This document shows positions 1-12,187 of a stretch of DNA of 64,000 nucleotides, piece after piece. The stretch is from Hyaloscypha bicolor E. Its lineage: Eukaryota; Ascomycota; Leotiomycetes; Helotiales; Hyaloscyphaceae. The stretch covers positions 859,140-923,139 of the forward strand of contig NW_020194615.1 in assembly GCF_002865645.1 (NCBI RefSeq), given 5' to 3'. The notes under the pieces were generated by a model. The model saw nothing but the letters and a program-made list of their open reading frames with translations, made no database searches and was not told the origin of the DNA. Made by a program: the position numbers and the translations under genes. Numbering within the stretch: position 1 is the stretch's first letter; each line of letters opens with the position of its first letter.

Positions 1-699
1 AATAATAAAGTAATTAAAACGAATATAGTAGCTTCTTCCAGGCCTTCTCTTATAATTAACAAGCTTATACTAAAGGAAATCGAGGATTACTATACTAGAT
101 ACTAAGTTAAAGTAGAGAATTAGAATAAGAATACTCGACCTATAATTAGTATATTAAAGAATTATTTAAGTTATTTAAGTTATTTATAAATAATTCATAA
201 ATAACTTAAATAAAATAAGAGTAATAAATATCTTAAATAATTTGAGTAAAATAGAATAATTATTTATAAATAATATAAATAACTATAAATAACTAAATAG
301 AAGTTATATAAAAGTTAATTAATTATAGTAAATTAATATATATTTAAATTTAAAAAAAAGAACTAAGGTATTTATTAAATAGCCTTATATAAGCTAAGCT
401 AATACTTATATAAGGCTATTTAAATACAGATTTTATATTATAAATAAACTAATTATTACTAAGGTTCAATTCGCTTACTAAGTACTATAACTACCTAATT
501 GGGTAGTAAGGTAATATTAGGTAAAGCTAGGTGCGGGCCCTCCCCGAAGCCATACCAGATTAGGCTAGCTCAAGTATATATATAGATTATATATATTATT
601 TAAATTATTTATTATTATTTATAAATAACTTAAATAATATATAAATAAAATAAAAGTAACGGGTTTTTAGCTTAAATAAAATAAAAGTAATAGCTATTA
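1..699. other. AT-rich leader, no gene recognised
   Basis: No coding frame with recognisable motifs is visible. The stretch is dominated by TpA-rich low-complexity DNA, consistent with RIP-decayed repeat. A short less-mutated patch at about 525-565 retains CpG and GGGCCC-type sequence, so a small piece of different origin may be embedded. The 5' LTR of the copia element that begins near 700 should lie here, but I found no matching partner downstream. Confidence 0.5.
377..421. repeat. Perfect 17-bp inverted repeat (hairpin)
   Basis: The arm AAATAGCCTTATATAAG at 377-393 is exactly complementary to CTTATATAAGGCTATTT at 405-421, with an 11-base loop. It lies upstream of the copia A coding remnant. 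It may be a structural part of an LTR or a tiny inverted-repeat element; which one cannot be decided here. Confidence 0.6.
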
Positions 700-2528
700 T
701 TCTATTCTATTCTATTTATTTAATATACTACCTATAGTTAAGAAAGAATTAAAACTAGTATTTCTATAGCCTATAATATTCGGAAATATTAGAAATTACT
801 ATTTAGTACTCTTATAGAACTATAAGATTAAGAAACTAGACTAGATAAATAAGCTAGTATACTACTATATAATTAGATAATAGCTTTATTAAATAGTTAA
901 TATAGAGATTCTTATAAACTCTATTTTAGAACTTAAAGAAAATAAGTAAAGTTCTATTTATAAGGTTTTTAAGGCTTTATTAATAAAATATAATTCTATA
1001 AATATAGTATAAATTATTATTATTCAAAGAGTATATAGCTCGGTTCTATTATAAATAAGTAAAGAAGAAGTAAACCCAAAATACTAGTTTACTAATTAGA
1101 AAAAGGCATTTAATTATACTAGAGTTTTTAAAATTACTAAAATTAAAAGTATTCTAGTAATAATCGAGTTCTTAATAGCCCTCTAGTAGAAACTTGTACT
1201 AATCTAGGTAATAGAATAGCTTAGTAATCTATATAGTAAGAATAAACTAGAGCTTCTGATTCTTATACTCAAATAGTATAGCCAGATATTTAATTAAATA
1301 ATTTTAGAAAATTAGAATATTAAATACTTAGAAGCTTCTATAATTTTTACTATATTCGGGAATTAATCTAGTAAAGAATCGGATAATAAACCCGATTTGG
1401 ATAAATATAAGTACTATAAGTTCTCTTATAAAAGTACTAAGAACTTTAAGTACTAGTAGAACTCACTTAGCTATATTACTATAGAAATTGCAATTACCGG
1501 ATTAAGTAAAACTTAAATAAAATTCAAGTCTAATAAGAAATAGATTAGAAAGATTTAGGAAAAACTCTTAATTAAATATTAGAAGAATCTGAAATTTTAG
1601 CTAGAAGAGAAATATAGTATAAAAATTACTAGTAAATAAGCTATAGAGAAACCAATATCTAGTACTAGTTTTAAAAAAAAGCTTAAAGTAGCCGGAACCC
1701 AATTTTCTAGAAACTTTAATATTATTTTAGTAAATCTAATATTTATAATTTAGAGCTCAGGCTAAAAGATTTATATAATACTTAATTTCTTAAGATATTT
1801 ATTCTTTTAAAACACTTTATTAAATAACTATAATACTATATATCTAGTTAATAATAAGGATCTAATTAATTCTAGTACTTTTATTAAAGCGAAAATTAAT
1901 AATTATATAGAAGCAGAAATAATTAGTCTTCCGATTATTAGATATAGTACTTATATAATTAAAAATATAGTTAATAGACCTATAAAACTATATACTAAAG
2001 ATCTAATTCTTTATAATATTATAGTTATTAAAGGGTTTTATATAAATATTATTTCTGAAACTTACCTAGTAAAAAAGAAAGCTTAATATTATAGATATAA
2101 TCTTATAGTTAGACTAGAAAATTATAAAAAGAATATAGTATTAATATAATTAAAATATAGGTTTAATTTAGTTTTCCTTAAATATAAGCTACTTTTTACT
2201 TACTTTAATATTCTAATTAAAATTCCTACTAGTACTAGTAGTATACTTATATTTCTAATACTCGAATATTTAATTAGAGCTTAATATAAAAGATTAAGGA
2301 AGTATTTTAAGCTAAGAAGTAATTTAGAAAAAAAATAATATATAAAAGTAAGATATTTAGTTTATAAAGCTTTATAAAAGCTTATTAATTATATATATAA
2401 TATAAAAATTAAGAAACTAATAAAAATTAGATACAAATTTTATATTTAAATATATATTAGATAAGTAATCTTATATAGGCTAACTGAGAGAAAGTCTATT
2501 TAACTATTTTAGAGGATCTTATATATAA
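700..2528 (+). mobile_element. Ty1/copia element A, 5' segment (gag, protease, start of integrase), RIP-degraded
   Basis: Plus-strand coding remnant full of TAA/TAG stops. Around 1990-2090 the frame resembles the copia stretch between protease and integrase (a segment ending in a run like NIISETYLVKK). The final bases before 2529 resemble the GAG-pre-integrase domain (ANxEKVYLTILEDL with stops). The frame is cut at 2528/2529 by gypsy element B, and copia-type integrase, RT and RNase H motifs resume after 9518. The two halves are therefore read as one interrupted element. The 5' border is approximate and the 5' LTR was not found. Confidence 0.6.
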
Positions 2529-2828
2529 TGAGTATATGTAATAGTATATAAATAGGTATTAGATATTATAGATCTAGTTTCCTATTTTGGGTATAGCTTG
2601 CGATCGGAATTATATAGATTATATGGGATTTCCTAATTAAGTAAAAGGCTTTATATGCCTGGCTAAGTACTAGGGAATATATAGGGAGATACTCCTAGCT
2701 TTGGAAGGGGTATTAATTAGTCTCTTATTAGAATTAATTCTTGGAATTAGTTATATTTATAAGCATTACTCTATAGCTTACTTACCTTAACTACTTATAT
2801 ATTACCCTGCTATTATATACCTTATATT
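2529..2828 (+). repeat. 5' LTR of gypsy B
   Basis: Direct repeat of 9219-9518, same length and nearly co-linear, beginning TGAGTATATG. Shared landmarks include GATCTAGTTTCCTATTTT and the segment ending CTTATATT. This copy keeps more G and C (for example GCGATCGG) than its partner. The outer ends are set where similarity stops, so they may be off by a few bases. Confidence 0.8.
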
Positions 2829-2899
2829 CTAATTAATCTAACTTTCGGGGAGCAGTTTATTACGAGGTAGTCAAGCCATTAATAGATAAAACCACTAAT

Positions 2900-4080
2900 A
2901 GCTAGAGTATTAACCAGAAGAAGCGCCTCTACTATTACTAGGGTAACCTAGTCAGGTACCCAGAGAAGTACCTAGTTAGCTACTCTAGCTACTACCTAAT
3001 TAGGAGAAGGAAGTAGAACTCAGATATCCCCAGAACTAGCTAGCAAGATAATAATAACGGAGAAGCTAGCGGCGGCTTATTATTATATTACTAAGTTAGA
3101 AGCAGAGATATAATAGAGGGAGAATCTAGAGGATTTAGAAGCTTAGATTTACTATCTTAAGGATATTTGGATATCTATTATAGAACCTATTATACTACTA
3201 GTAGTATATTTAGTTTATAGGGCTCTAAAAACCCGAGAATTACTAACTTATAAGGGGAAGAGTATTAAGGAAGCCCAGGACTTCTTTTACTAGGCAAAGC
3301 TAAAATAATATAAAGACGGCAGAATTACCTAGGCTATAGATATAGTAAAGGTTATATATTATACTTCCTGCTTTAAGGATATAGCTAGGGATATCTAGAA
3401 GTATAGGAAGTAATTAGTAGATATTAATATTACGGATTAAGAGACTTTTATTAAGTTTATAAAGAATTCTATCTTGGATCCAGAGAACTATAGTAATAAT
3501 ACCCTTACTAAGTTTAAAGATATAAAATAGTAGCTAGGTTAGAGTATCTAAAGCTTTATATCCTACTTGAATAGCCTATTAGATAACTTGGGATATACGG
3601 GTTTACTATAAGAGCGGAATAACTTATTTAGTAGCTTAAGGCAGGAAATTCGGGACGAGATTAATTACTAAGGAAATACTTTATAAGAAAGAAAGAAGCT
3701 TATTTCTATAGCCATAAGAATTAAGAATAACTTAAACTAGTTTACTTAATAGGAATATAATAATAAGCTAATAAATTAATAAAAGAAAGGAAATTAGAGA
3801 AAAGAGAGAGGAAATAATAAAGAGAAACGGAAGAGAAATATATCCCTATTACGAGATTCATATAACCGGGGTAGTAAAAGTATAGTAATAAGGTCTAATA
3901 TAGTACCTATATTGGGATCTATAAAACCGGATATAACTTGCTTTATTTACTAGAAAAAGGGTTACTATACTACTACCTGCCCAAATCGGGGAAAACCGAC
4001 TTGCTATAATTATAACAAGTCTGGCTATAAGGTATATAAGTACCCAGAACTAAAGAAGCCGGGAAACGGGTATACCCTAT
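2900..4080 (+). pseudogene. gypsy B gag pseudogene with two CCHC zinc knuckles
   Basis: The frame ends in two zinc-knuckle motifs of spacing CX2CX4HX4C at 3939-3980 and 4002-4043, both in the same frame. Several ligands are mutated in the RIP direction: the second Cys of each knuckle reads Tyr (TGC/TGT to TAC/TAT), both His read Tyr, and a Gln codon reads TAG. Knuckles like these bind the RNA genome in the Gag nucleocapsid. The N-terminal capsid-like part (about 2900-3900) is recognisable only by position and frame. The start codon cannot be assigned. Confidence 0.75.
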
Positions 4081-4129
4081 AATAGTTATACTCGTTTATA
4101 CTATAGAGAATAAGGCTCCTAAAACGAGA

Positions 4130-7100
4130 ATAGTAATTAAGGTTACTATTAAGATAAGAAAAGGTGAGTAAAGAATTAGAGTATTAGTTAATTCGGGTAT
4201 AGAGGCTAATTATATAAAGAGGAGGTTAGCCTTAGATATAGGTATTCCATTAATATTAAGGGTAATTCCCTTATCCTTACTAGAGGAAAGGAGGATTTAT
4301 TTATATAGAGATTATATTCTTGGGATTATTACTAAGGATATACTAGGGAACTAAAAAGAGGCTAATATATATTTTATATTATATAATTTTAATCTGAATT
4401 ATATTAATATAATACTTGGATTCCTATAGCTCTACTAGATTAATTTCCTGATTTTCTTTAGGGAGGCAATATAGAAATACCAGATTTGACTATAGAAGAT
4501 TAAAGTTCTAAATACCAGGAAGTTTATTAAAGTAATAAAGTATAAGATATATATTTTTCTATTAACTGCCTATCCTATAATAGATAGCTAAAGGGTTACT
4601 ACTATTACTATAAACGGGATAGCTATACTTCCCAGAAAGTATTAGGACCTTTTCCGAATATTCTCTATAAAAGCTATAGGTATACTATCCAACTATTATA
4701 TAATAGAGTATTATATAAATCTGGAACCAGGATTCTAACTACTATATGGTCCTATATATACTTTATTAGAAAGAGAGCTTGAAATCCTTCGGGAATATCT
4801 TAATACTAGCTTAGAGAAAAAATAGATTCATTATTCTACTAGCCTAGCTAGTACCCTAATTATATTTGTTCCAAAGAAAGAAGGCAGCCTATATCTATAT
4901 ATTAACTACCGGAGTCTAAATAGGATTATTATTAAGAACCGAATACTATTACTATTTATTAGTAAGATAATAGACAGGCTTTATAAAGTAAAGGTATATA
5001 TAAAGCTAGACTTAAAGAATACTTACTATTAATTGCGAATATAAGAGAGTAATGAGTAAAAAACGATATTCCAAATATACTATAGATATTTTGAGTACTA
5101 TATTATATTCTTTAGACTATCTAATACTCCGGTAATATTCCAGGTATATATTAACTATATACTAGTAGGCCTTATAAATATTATTTATATAATCTATCTG
5201 GATAATATTTTAATTTATTTAGAGAATCCAAAATAGTATATAATAGCGGTCTAATATATACTCGAGTAGTTATAGTAATACTAGCTCTTTATAAACTTGG
5301 CAAAATACGAGTTTAATATAAAGAGGGTAAAGTTTCTGGGATTTATAATTAGCCTAGATAGTATAGAAATAAAGGCTAGCCGGGTTATAGCTATTAGAGA
5401 ATAGCCGGCCCCAAAAAATAATATCCGAAAAGTCTAAGTATTTCTGGGTTTTACTAACTTTTACTAGAGGTTTATCTATAGATATTCCAGGGTAGTAAAA
5501 GAGTTAACTAATTTACTAAAAACTAGCGGAAAACTATTATATTAGTTTAGCTAGACAAATAAGGTAAATAAGGCTTTTAGGGAGCTATAAATTATATTTA
5601 TAATAGTACTAATCTTTTATTATTTTGACCTAGCCTTAAAGATTTATATAGAAACGGATACTTTAGGATTTATAGTTATAGATATAATTTCCTAGCTTTT
5701 TAGTAAGGAAATAGAAGCCAGATAGTACCTTATTACTTTCTATTTAAAAAAGATAACTATAATTAAGAGCAGGTATAAGATATATAATTCTAAACTCTTG
5801 GCCATTATTCTAGTATTTCGTACTTGGTAGTATTACCTAATATATATCCGGTATACTATTATTATTAAGACAGATTATAATAACTTGAAATATTTTATAA
5901 CTAAAAGAAAACTAAATAGTTAATAGATAAGATAGGTAAAGAAACTAGCTATTTTTGACTTTATCTTAGAGTACTAGCCGGGATATAGTAATCCCACTAA
6001 TAGGCTATTAAGGAGGCCAGACTTTATAGCAGGTATAAATAAAGATACTTTACTACCTATACTTTATAATAAGCTATAGAATATAGAATAGAGAACCCTA
6101 TAAGTAATAGTAATAGGATACTATACTATTCCTATAATACCGTAATATAAGGCCTAGAAAAGAGGAGATAAGTATTCCTTAATTAGTAAGATACTAAGGA
6201 ATTCTAAAGAGGAAGTCTATTTTAGTAATAGAATAGTACCGGAGATACTACTATTTGAGCCTATTACTAGTATAGCTAGTTATAAATAGTATATATTACG
6301 GATTCTAGCTATATAGGTAGCTGGGTCCGAAATAGTATATAAAGAAAGCAGAGAAATATTACTTAAACTACTATTATAGTACTAAAGGCTTAATCTATTA
6401 GTATAATACCGGTAATATAAATAGTTCTTAAAGGGAACCTTTACTAGAGCTATTAAAACTTGGGAACTTAATATATCTGGGTTATTAAGATATCGGGATA
6501 TTATCTATATACTAAATAAGCCGGCTCTTAAAAAAGAATTATTATAAGCTAACTATAATAATCCTATAGGTGGGTATTTTGGTACTAGTAAGATACTAGA
6601 GATTCTCTAGAGAAAGTACTTCTAGTAAAGTATAAGAAAGAATATAAAAGACTATATTAGAACTTGTCCTATATATTAATAAACTAAGATAAAGAAATAT
6701 CTACTATATAATATATTTAGTTTATTTCTCCTCTCCTCTAAGCTATAGCAAGAAATTACTATAGACTTTATTATAGGGCTGCCCCTTTCTAGGTTTTATA
6801 GTAAAGTATATAATTCTATACTTATTATTATTAATAGGTATACGAAAATAATATAATATATTCCGATTACTAAGAAGGTCTCGGCTCCTGAGCTAGCGGA
6901 GCTATTTATATATTATATTATTAAAGACTTTAGTATATCTATAGGTATAACCTCTAATAAAGGATCTGTCTTTATAAGTAAGTTCTGGTTAAGTCTATAC
7001 TTCTACTTAAAGATTTAATAATGGCTAAATATAGTATTTTACCTATAAACTAATAGATAAATAGAGAATCTGAACCAAATTCTAGAATAATACTTGAGGT

Positions 7101-7810
7101 ACTATACTAGCTACTAGTAAGATAACTGAATAATAAAGCTTATTTTTATAGAATTTATATATAATAACTCTATATATTTAATAATAGGAATATCCCTATT
7201 CTATACTTTATATAGATTCTATTCTAGTATTAAATTATATATTAAGGACAATATTCCAGAAAAAGAAGTACCGGTAGTATAGAAAAGAGTATAAAGGATT
7301 TAAGTAGAACGGGAGGTACTAGAGAAACGATAATAAGAAGTAGTAGATATATAGAAAAAGTACTATAATAAGAAATATATTAATAAGAAGTTTAAGATAT
7401 ATAATAAAGTTATGTTTTATATAAAGAATATTTAATAGCTATAACCTAGTATAAAGCTAGCAAATAGATATCTCGGCCTCTTTAAAGTTCTGGAAGTTAT
7501 AGAAATATATAGACAGATATACTATTTGGAATTACTACTATTATATTAGATCTATAATATTTTCTATATTTCTCTTTTGGAATTATAATACCTGCGAGCT
7601 AGTATTATAGTAGAACTAGAGCCGGTCGGAATTGAGGGCAAAGAGGAATTCAAGGTGAAATCTATTATAGCCTATAGGAAGAACAGAAAAGAAAGAGAGT
7701 ATCTCATTTATTAGAAGAGCTATTTACTAGCGGATAATATATAGGAACTACTAAGTAATCTAGAGAATATAGCTTAAGAATTATAAGAATACTTGGAAAA
7801 GAGTAATATT
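4130..7810 (+). pseudogene. gypsy B pol pseudogene (PR-RT-RH-INT-chromodomain)
   Basis: RT at about 4790-5330 shows the fingers segment ending VPKKEGSL, the LDLKN segment and the catalytic box YLDNILIY at 5195-5218, where the second Asp of the usual YxDD reads Asn. RNase H lies near 5620-5940. Integrase at about 6540-7420 shows DFIIGLPLSR, the RYTK segment, a GSVFIS(K)FW segment and the NQILE(*)YLRYYTS segment. A chromodomain-like stretch follows at about 7640-7800, with the pattern YLIY(*)KSYL then a tryptophan-to-stop and an NLEN segment. Stops are TAA/TAG. Pol would replicate and integrate the element; this copy cannot. Confidence 0.8.
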
Positions 7811-7829
7811 ATAATACTATTAGCTAAAC

Positions 7830-9218
7830 GGAGGTATAAAAGATAAATGCTTTTATTAGGAAACTATTAAAAAACCATATATTTATTCTTAGAAAAACCA
7901 TATAAAAATTATTAAAAACTTTAATTTCTATATTCTATAAATACCTTACCCTTATAATTACTCTCTATTATCCTTATTATTATTCTTATTAGGATTCTCT
8001 TAAGAAACAGGTAGTAAATTAACCTATAAAGCTATTAGCTATTAATAAGAAACAAGAAAGAAGTAAGCTTACTTAATACTAAAGAATATTAATTATACTA
8101 TTAAGAGTATTTTATACTTATACTAAGCTAGTAAGAATTACTTAATCTATTCCTTGGATTATTAGGGAAATCCATTAGCCTTGAATAATAGCTTTAATAC
8201 GAGAAGTATATATAGTTTAGTATAGAAGAAGAGTAGTAATAGCCTTCTTTCTTTCGGGTAAAGAATAGGAAAGATACTTATATATATTAATAGCTTAAAA
8301 AAGGTAGTTTAACTATATTATATATACTTAAGGAACCTTGGATAGTATTAGAATAAGAAATAAAAGAAGGAATTTATAACTTATAAGATTATACTTCTTA
8401 TTCTTAGAATAGTAGTAATTATATACCGAGCAATTATTACTCTTAATATAAGTGAGGTTAGGAAACTTAATAATATTTTTGAAATATTAAAGATAGTAAG
8501 GGCAAATTAAGAATATAGGAGCATTAGCCAAACGGGTAATAATAGGCTAATAAGTACTAAGAAAAGTATTTATCTTAATAGATAAAGAAATAGAAGAGGG
8601 AATTAGAAGAGGACTTAAATAAAGCTTAAATAAGGCTTAAAGAAGCTTAAAGGAGCTTAAAGAAGGCTTAAAGAAGGAAGGCAAGAGATAAGAAGAAGCT
8701 AGGTATAGTATTATGGTTAAGGAAAAGAAAGGTTAATTAGTGGGAAAAGGGAGGCCTTTTTATAATATTCTCTCCCTAAATAGTAATTACGAATTCGGAA
8801 CCGGCTCTATACTAGAAATACCCAGAAAATTCCAAAAAAGGGATTTATAAACGAACCAGAAAATCGGATTAACTTTTTTAAGCTCTTGGGCCTATAGAGT
8901 AATAATTTATTTATAAATAGAGGCTAAGTTAGGATTTATAAACTAATTAGAAGATCGGATAAGCTTTATATCTAATAGTATATATTATATTCATACTACC
9001 TTTATAAGGGGAAATCGCCAGAGGCAATTTACGAACTAGCTAGAAAGGGTTAGTAAACTATATTCTTAACTCTATTACCTAATATAATAATAGGGTAATT
9101 ATAGGAAGTCTTTAGAGAAAGCCAGTAGCTAGGAAAGTTTTAGGGAGATATTTATAAAGCTATTTGCAGTTTTCCCAGGCCTTTTAGGGATAAGAGCCTA
9201 GAGGAGAAGTTAATATAA
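7830..9218. other. gypsy B 3' region between pol and LTR, no gene identified
   Basis: About 1.4 kb, unusually long for the space between pol and a 3' LTR. At 8600-8700 it has a run of short related units built on AAGCTTAAA/GGCTTAAAGAAG, which would encode a Lys/Leu/Glu-rich helical stretch. I cannot assign a protein. It could be an extra ORF, a passenger sequence or untranslated DNA. Confidence 0.4.
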
Positions 9219-9518
9219 TAAGTATATATAATAGTATATAGATAGGTATTAGATATTATAGATCTAGTTTCCTATTTTAGATATAGCTTATAATCGGAAT
9301 TATATAGATTATATGGGATTTCCTAATTAAATAAAGGACTTCGTATACCTGGCTAAGTACTAGGAAATATATAAAGAGATACTCCTAGCTTTAGAAGGGG
9401 TATTAATTAGTCTCTTATTGGAATTAATTCTTGGAATTAGTTATACTTATAAGTATTACTTTATAGCTTACTTACCTTAACTACTTATATATTACCCTAT
9501 TATTATATATCTTATATT
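9219..9518 (+). repeat. 3' LTR of gypsy B
   Basis: Partner of 2529-2828. It begins TAAGTATATA where the 5' copy has TGAGTATATG, a G-to-A change at the terminal TG. It ends at CTTATATT, where similarity to the 5' LTR stops. Differences between the copies are almost all transitions, as RIP produces. Confidence 0.8.
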
Positions 9519-9888
9519 ATAGAACTTATTTAATTACCTAAATAGCTATAATAGTTCGAGCTGAATTCTAATAATTAAAGATAAATTTAATAGTAAGCTC
9601 TTTAAATACCTTTTACTAAATAAGGAGGATTTATAAATATTTAATATAATTAGAAATTTTAAGCTATAGATATATAGATAATATAATCTTTTAATTATTT
9701 ATATTAAATATAATTAGAAGAAAGTAGTTATTTTAATTTAAGAAATATCTGCCTATTAGATTTAGGTAAAGAAATAAGGTATTAAAATCGAGTTTTCTTT
9801 TTTATATATATATAAGCCAAATAGTAATATTAAGTAAATAGAGTAAAAGATTATAAATAAGGCTATTATAATATATTTAATAGCTAAT

Positions 9889-10026
9889 TTATTACGAAAC
9901 CGGGTTTCTGGGCTTGGAAAGTAAGGTAAAGTAGCTTTTAATCCGAGGATTCTAAACTAAGGAAAGAAGCTCTAAGTATAGGAGCTTTAGTATTCTAAAT
10001 ACTAGCTAGCCGTATGTGTTATTACG
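9889..10026. other. Less-mutated insert inside copia A with 8-bp direct repeats
   Basis: Within integrase-like sequence lies a patch that keeps CpG and GG/CC (for example ACCGGGTTTCTGGGCTTGG and ATTACGTGATTACGTGACG). TTATTACG occurs at 9889-9896 and again at 10019-10026, which could be an 8-bp target duplication of the hAT kind. No terminal inverted repeats were found, so this may be coincidence or simply a region with fewer RIP targets. Confidence 0.3.
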
Positions 10027-11907
10027 TGATTACGTGACGCTAAATTTACTAGTAAAGAGGCAGAGTATAATATAATTTATCTAAAAAACTATAGCCGGAA
10101 AGCTTTATAGCTGCAATTTATCTATTTAATTAGAGTCTTTTATATATAAATAACTGGAAAATACCGAATAAAGTACTTGATTTATAGTTCTATAATTATT
10201 TCTATTAATATAACCTAAAGCTTATAGTATAAATAATAGTTAATCTCAGATCTAATTAAAATAGAATCTATAGATATAGTTCTAGAATATATCTAATAAT
10301 TAAGAACTATAAAGTAAAATAAAATAAAAAAGTATTTAAGGTTATATTATATAAATATATTAGATATTTAATTAAATATATTATATTTAATATTTATAAA
10401 ATCTGGGTTCCTATACTTAATAAAGTAATTATTATATATAATATTATATTTAATAAGAATATTCTCTATAAAAAGAATTATAAATATACTAAAGGCTATA
10501 GTATAGAGATTATAAAAAATATAATAGAACTACTTTTAGAAAATAAGATTTAGAATACTAAATTAATCTTTAATAATAAGAAATTATAATATAATAGCTT
10601 ATTAGAGTAAATAGAAAATAAGCCTAAACTAAAAAATAATAAGTAAATAAACTAATAATTAAAAGAGCTTATAAGTATACTAATGGATTATAACTCGGAA
10701 ATAGAAAGCTTTATAGCCTTACTAGAAATAGAACTTATAACTTTATAAAGTATTTTAAAGCCAGAAAATATACTAGTATAATAGGAATATAAAATACGAA
10801 ATAATATAAGAGTAAAGAATAGGCTTCTATAGTATGGAATTATAGTATACAAGTAAGGCGTGAAATTAGAGAATAAAGGTTAGTTTATTAGTTGGTTTTC
10901 TAAGAACTAAAAAAAAAAGCAGGAAATATATATATAAAACCAGATATATAAATATCTAGTAATTACCTAACTATATTATATAACTAATAGAAATAAAATC
11001 CCTACTATACTAGAGCCTAGAAGTAGTAGAAATAAAGGTACTAAGCTTTTAAGAAAGCTTAGTACTATAGAAAGAAATATAATAGAGTATACTAAAACTA
11101 TTAGAAAAGTATATTAAACTAATAAAAGTAAGAAAAAATCTTTTTAGAACTAGTAATAAAGTCTACTAATAGCTTCTATAAGTAAAGCGGAAAGCTTACC
11201 TATAGAATAAGCAGATAGCTTAATAGAAATAGAAGAATTCTCTATAGAAAAAATAAATAGCTTAGCTAAAATAGAAAATTAAATAATAAAACTAAAGAGA
11301 AAATAGATAAAGAAACTAATTATTAAAACCAGAAATAGGCTAATCCAAATATACTTATATAAGAGAAATAATTAAAATAGAGATTTAGATAAAGCTAGTA
11401 GTAATATAATTACTATAGTAAGTATATTACTATAAATAATAGGTAAATTAAATTAGATTAACTATTTAGAGTCTTTTTTAGGGTCTCTCTAGTCTAATTA
11501 GCTAGAGAATTATAAGAAGGAATTCGATTATAAAACTATATATATTATAATTATAATAGTAATTCAATTAAAAATATATTTAGAATAAAGAGCTTTAAAT
11601 AATATAATAATAAGAAAAATTTATATTAATAATTTTCCGAAAATTCTAAAAATATAAAATAATCTAGAGAAATATCTAGCTAGAAAATATTTTAAATTAG
11701 ATACTAAACTAGAGATTAATAACTTTAAAGCTCGAAATTACTAGAGAATTATTTCTAGTAATAAAGTAAGTATATCTCTAATTTCTTTAAAATAGATATT
11801 TATATATAAAATTAATTCTAATAAATATATTACTTAATATTATTTAAAGCTAGTAGTTTATAAAGATCTCTAAAAGAAGGTATTACTTCTATTTATATAT
11901 TATAGTA

Positions 11908-12187
11908 TAATAGGCTATACTCTTAAAAAATTATATTATTTTAGTAGTTTTAAGATTTAGGTTATATAGTAAAGGCCATGGCCTTTTATATATAACTTAT
12001 AGAAATTATATAAGAAAGCTAGTTTTTTTATAATTTTAGAGAATAATTCCTCCTTAGTATTTAATTAATTAAGCTTTTATATACTATATACTATTTATAC
12101 TTTTAATTTATTATTTTATTATTAAGTCACGTTTTATACTCTAATATACTTTATATAGGTTTTTGTCTTATTATAGTTTCTCTCTTA
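11908..12187. mobile_element. Small insertion in copia A RT with GGCC palindrome
   Basis: Copia copy D (33600-33800) reads straight through this part of RT, whereas copy A has about 280 extra bases here. The insert holds the palindromic core AAAGGCCATGGCCTTT at about 11973-11988. The reverse complement of a stretch near 21853-21885 in copia C is very similar over about 35 bases. It may be a solo LTR or MITE. The ends are approximate and no target duplication was established. Confidence 0.45.

Larger units (their letters stand above)
2529..9518 (+). mobile_element. Ty3/gypsy chromovirus B, complete but RIP-degraded, nested in copia A
   Basis: About 7 kb bounded by two ~300-bp direct repeats. 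Domain order is gag with two CCHC knuckles, protease, reverse transcriptase, RNase H, integrase, chromodomain. RT before integrase defines Ty3/gypsy, and the C-terminal chromodomain places it with chromoviruses (Maggy-like elements of ascomycetes). All domains carry TAA/TAG stops, and substitutions look like C-to-T and G-to-A throughout, so no functional protein remains. It interrupts the copia A reading frame and so inserted later. No clean target-site duplication could be defined. Confidence 0.88.
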
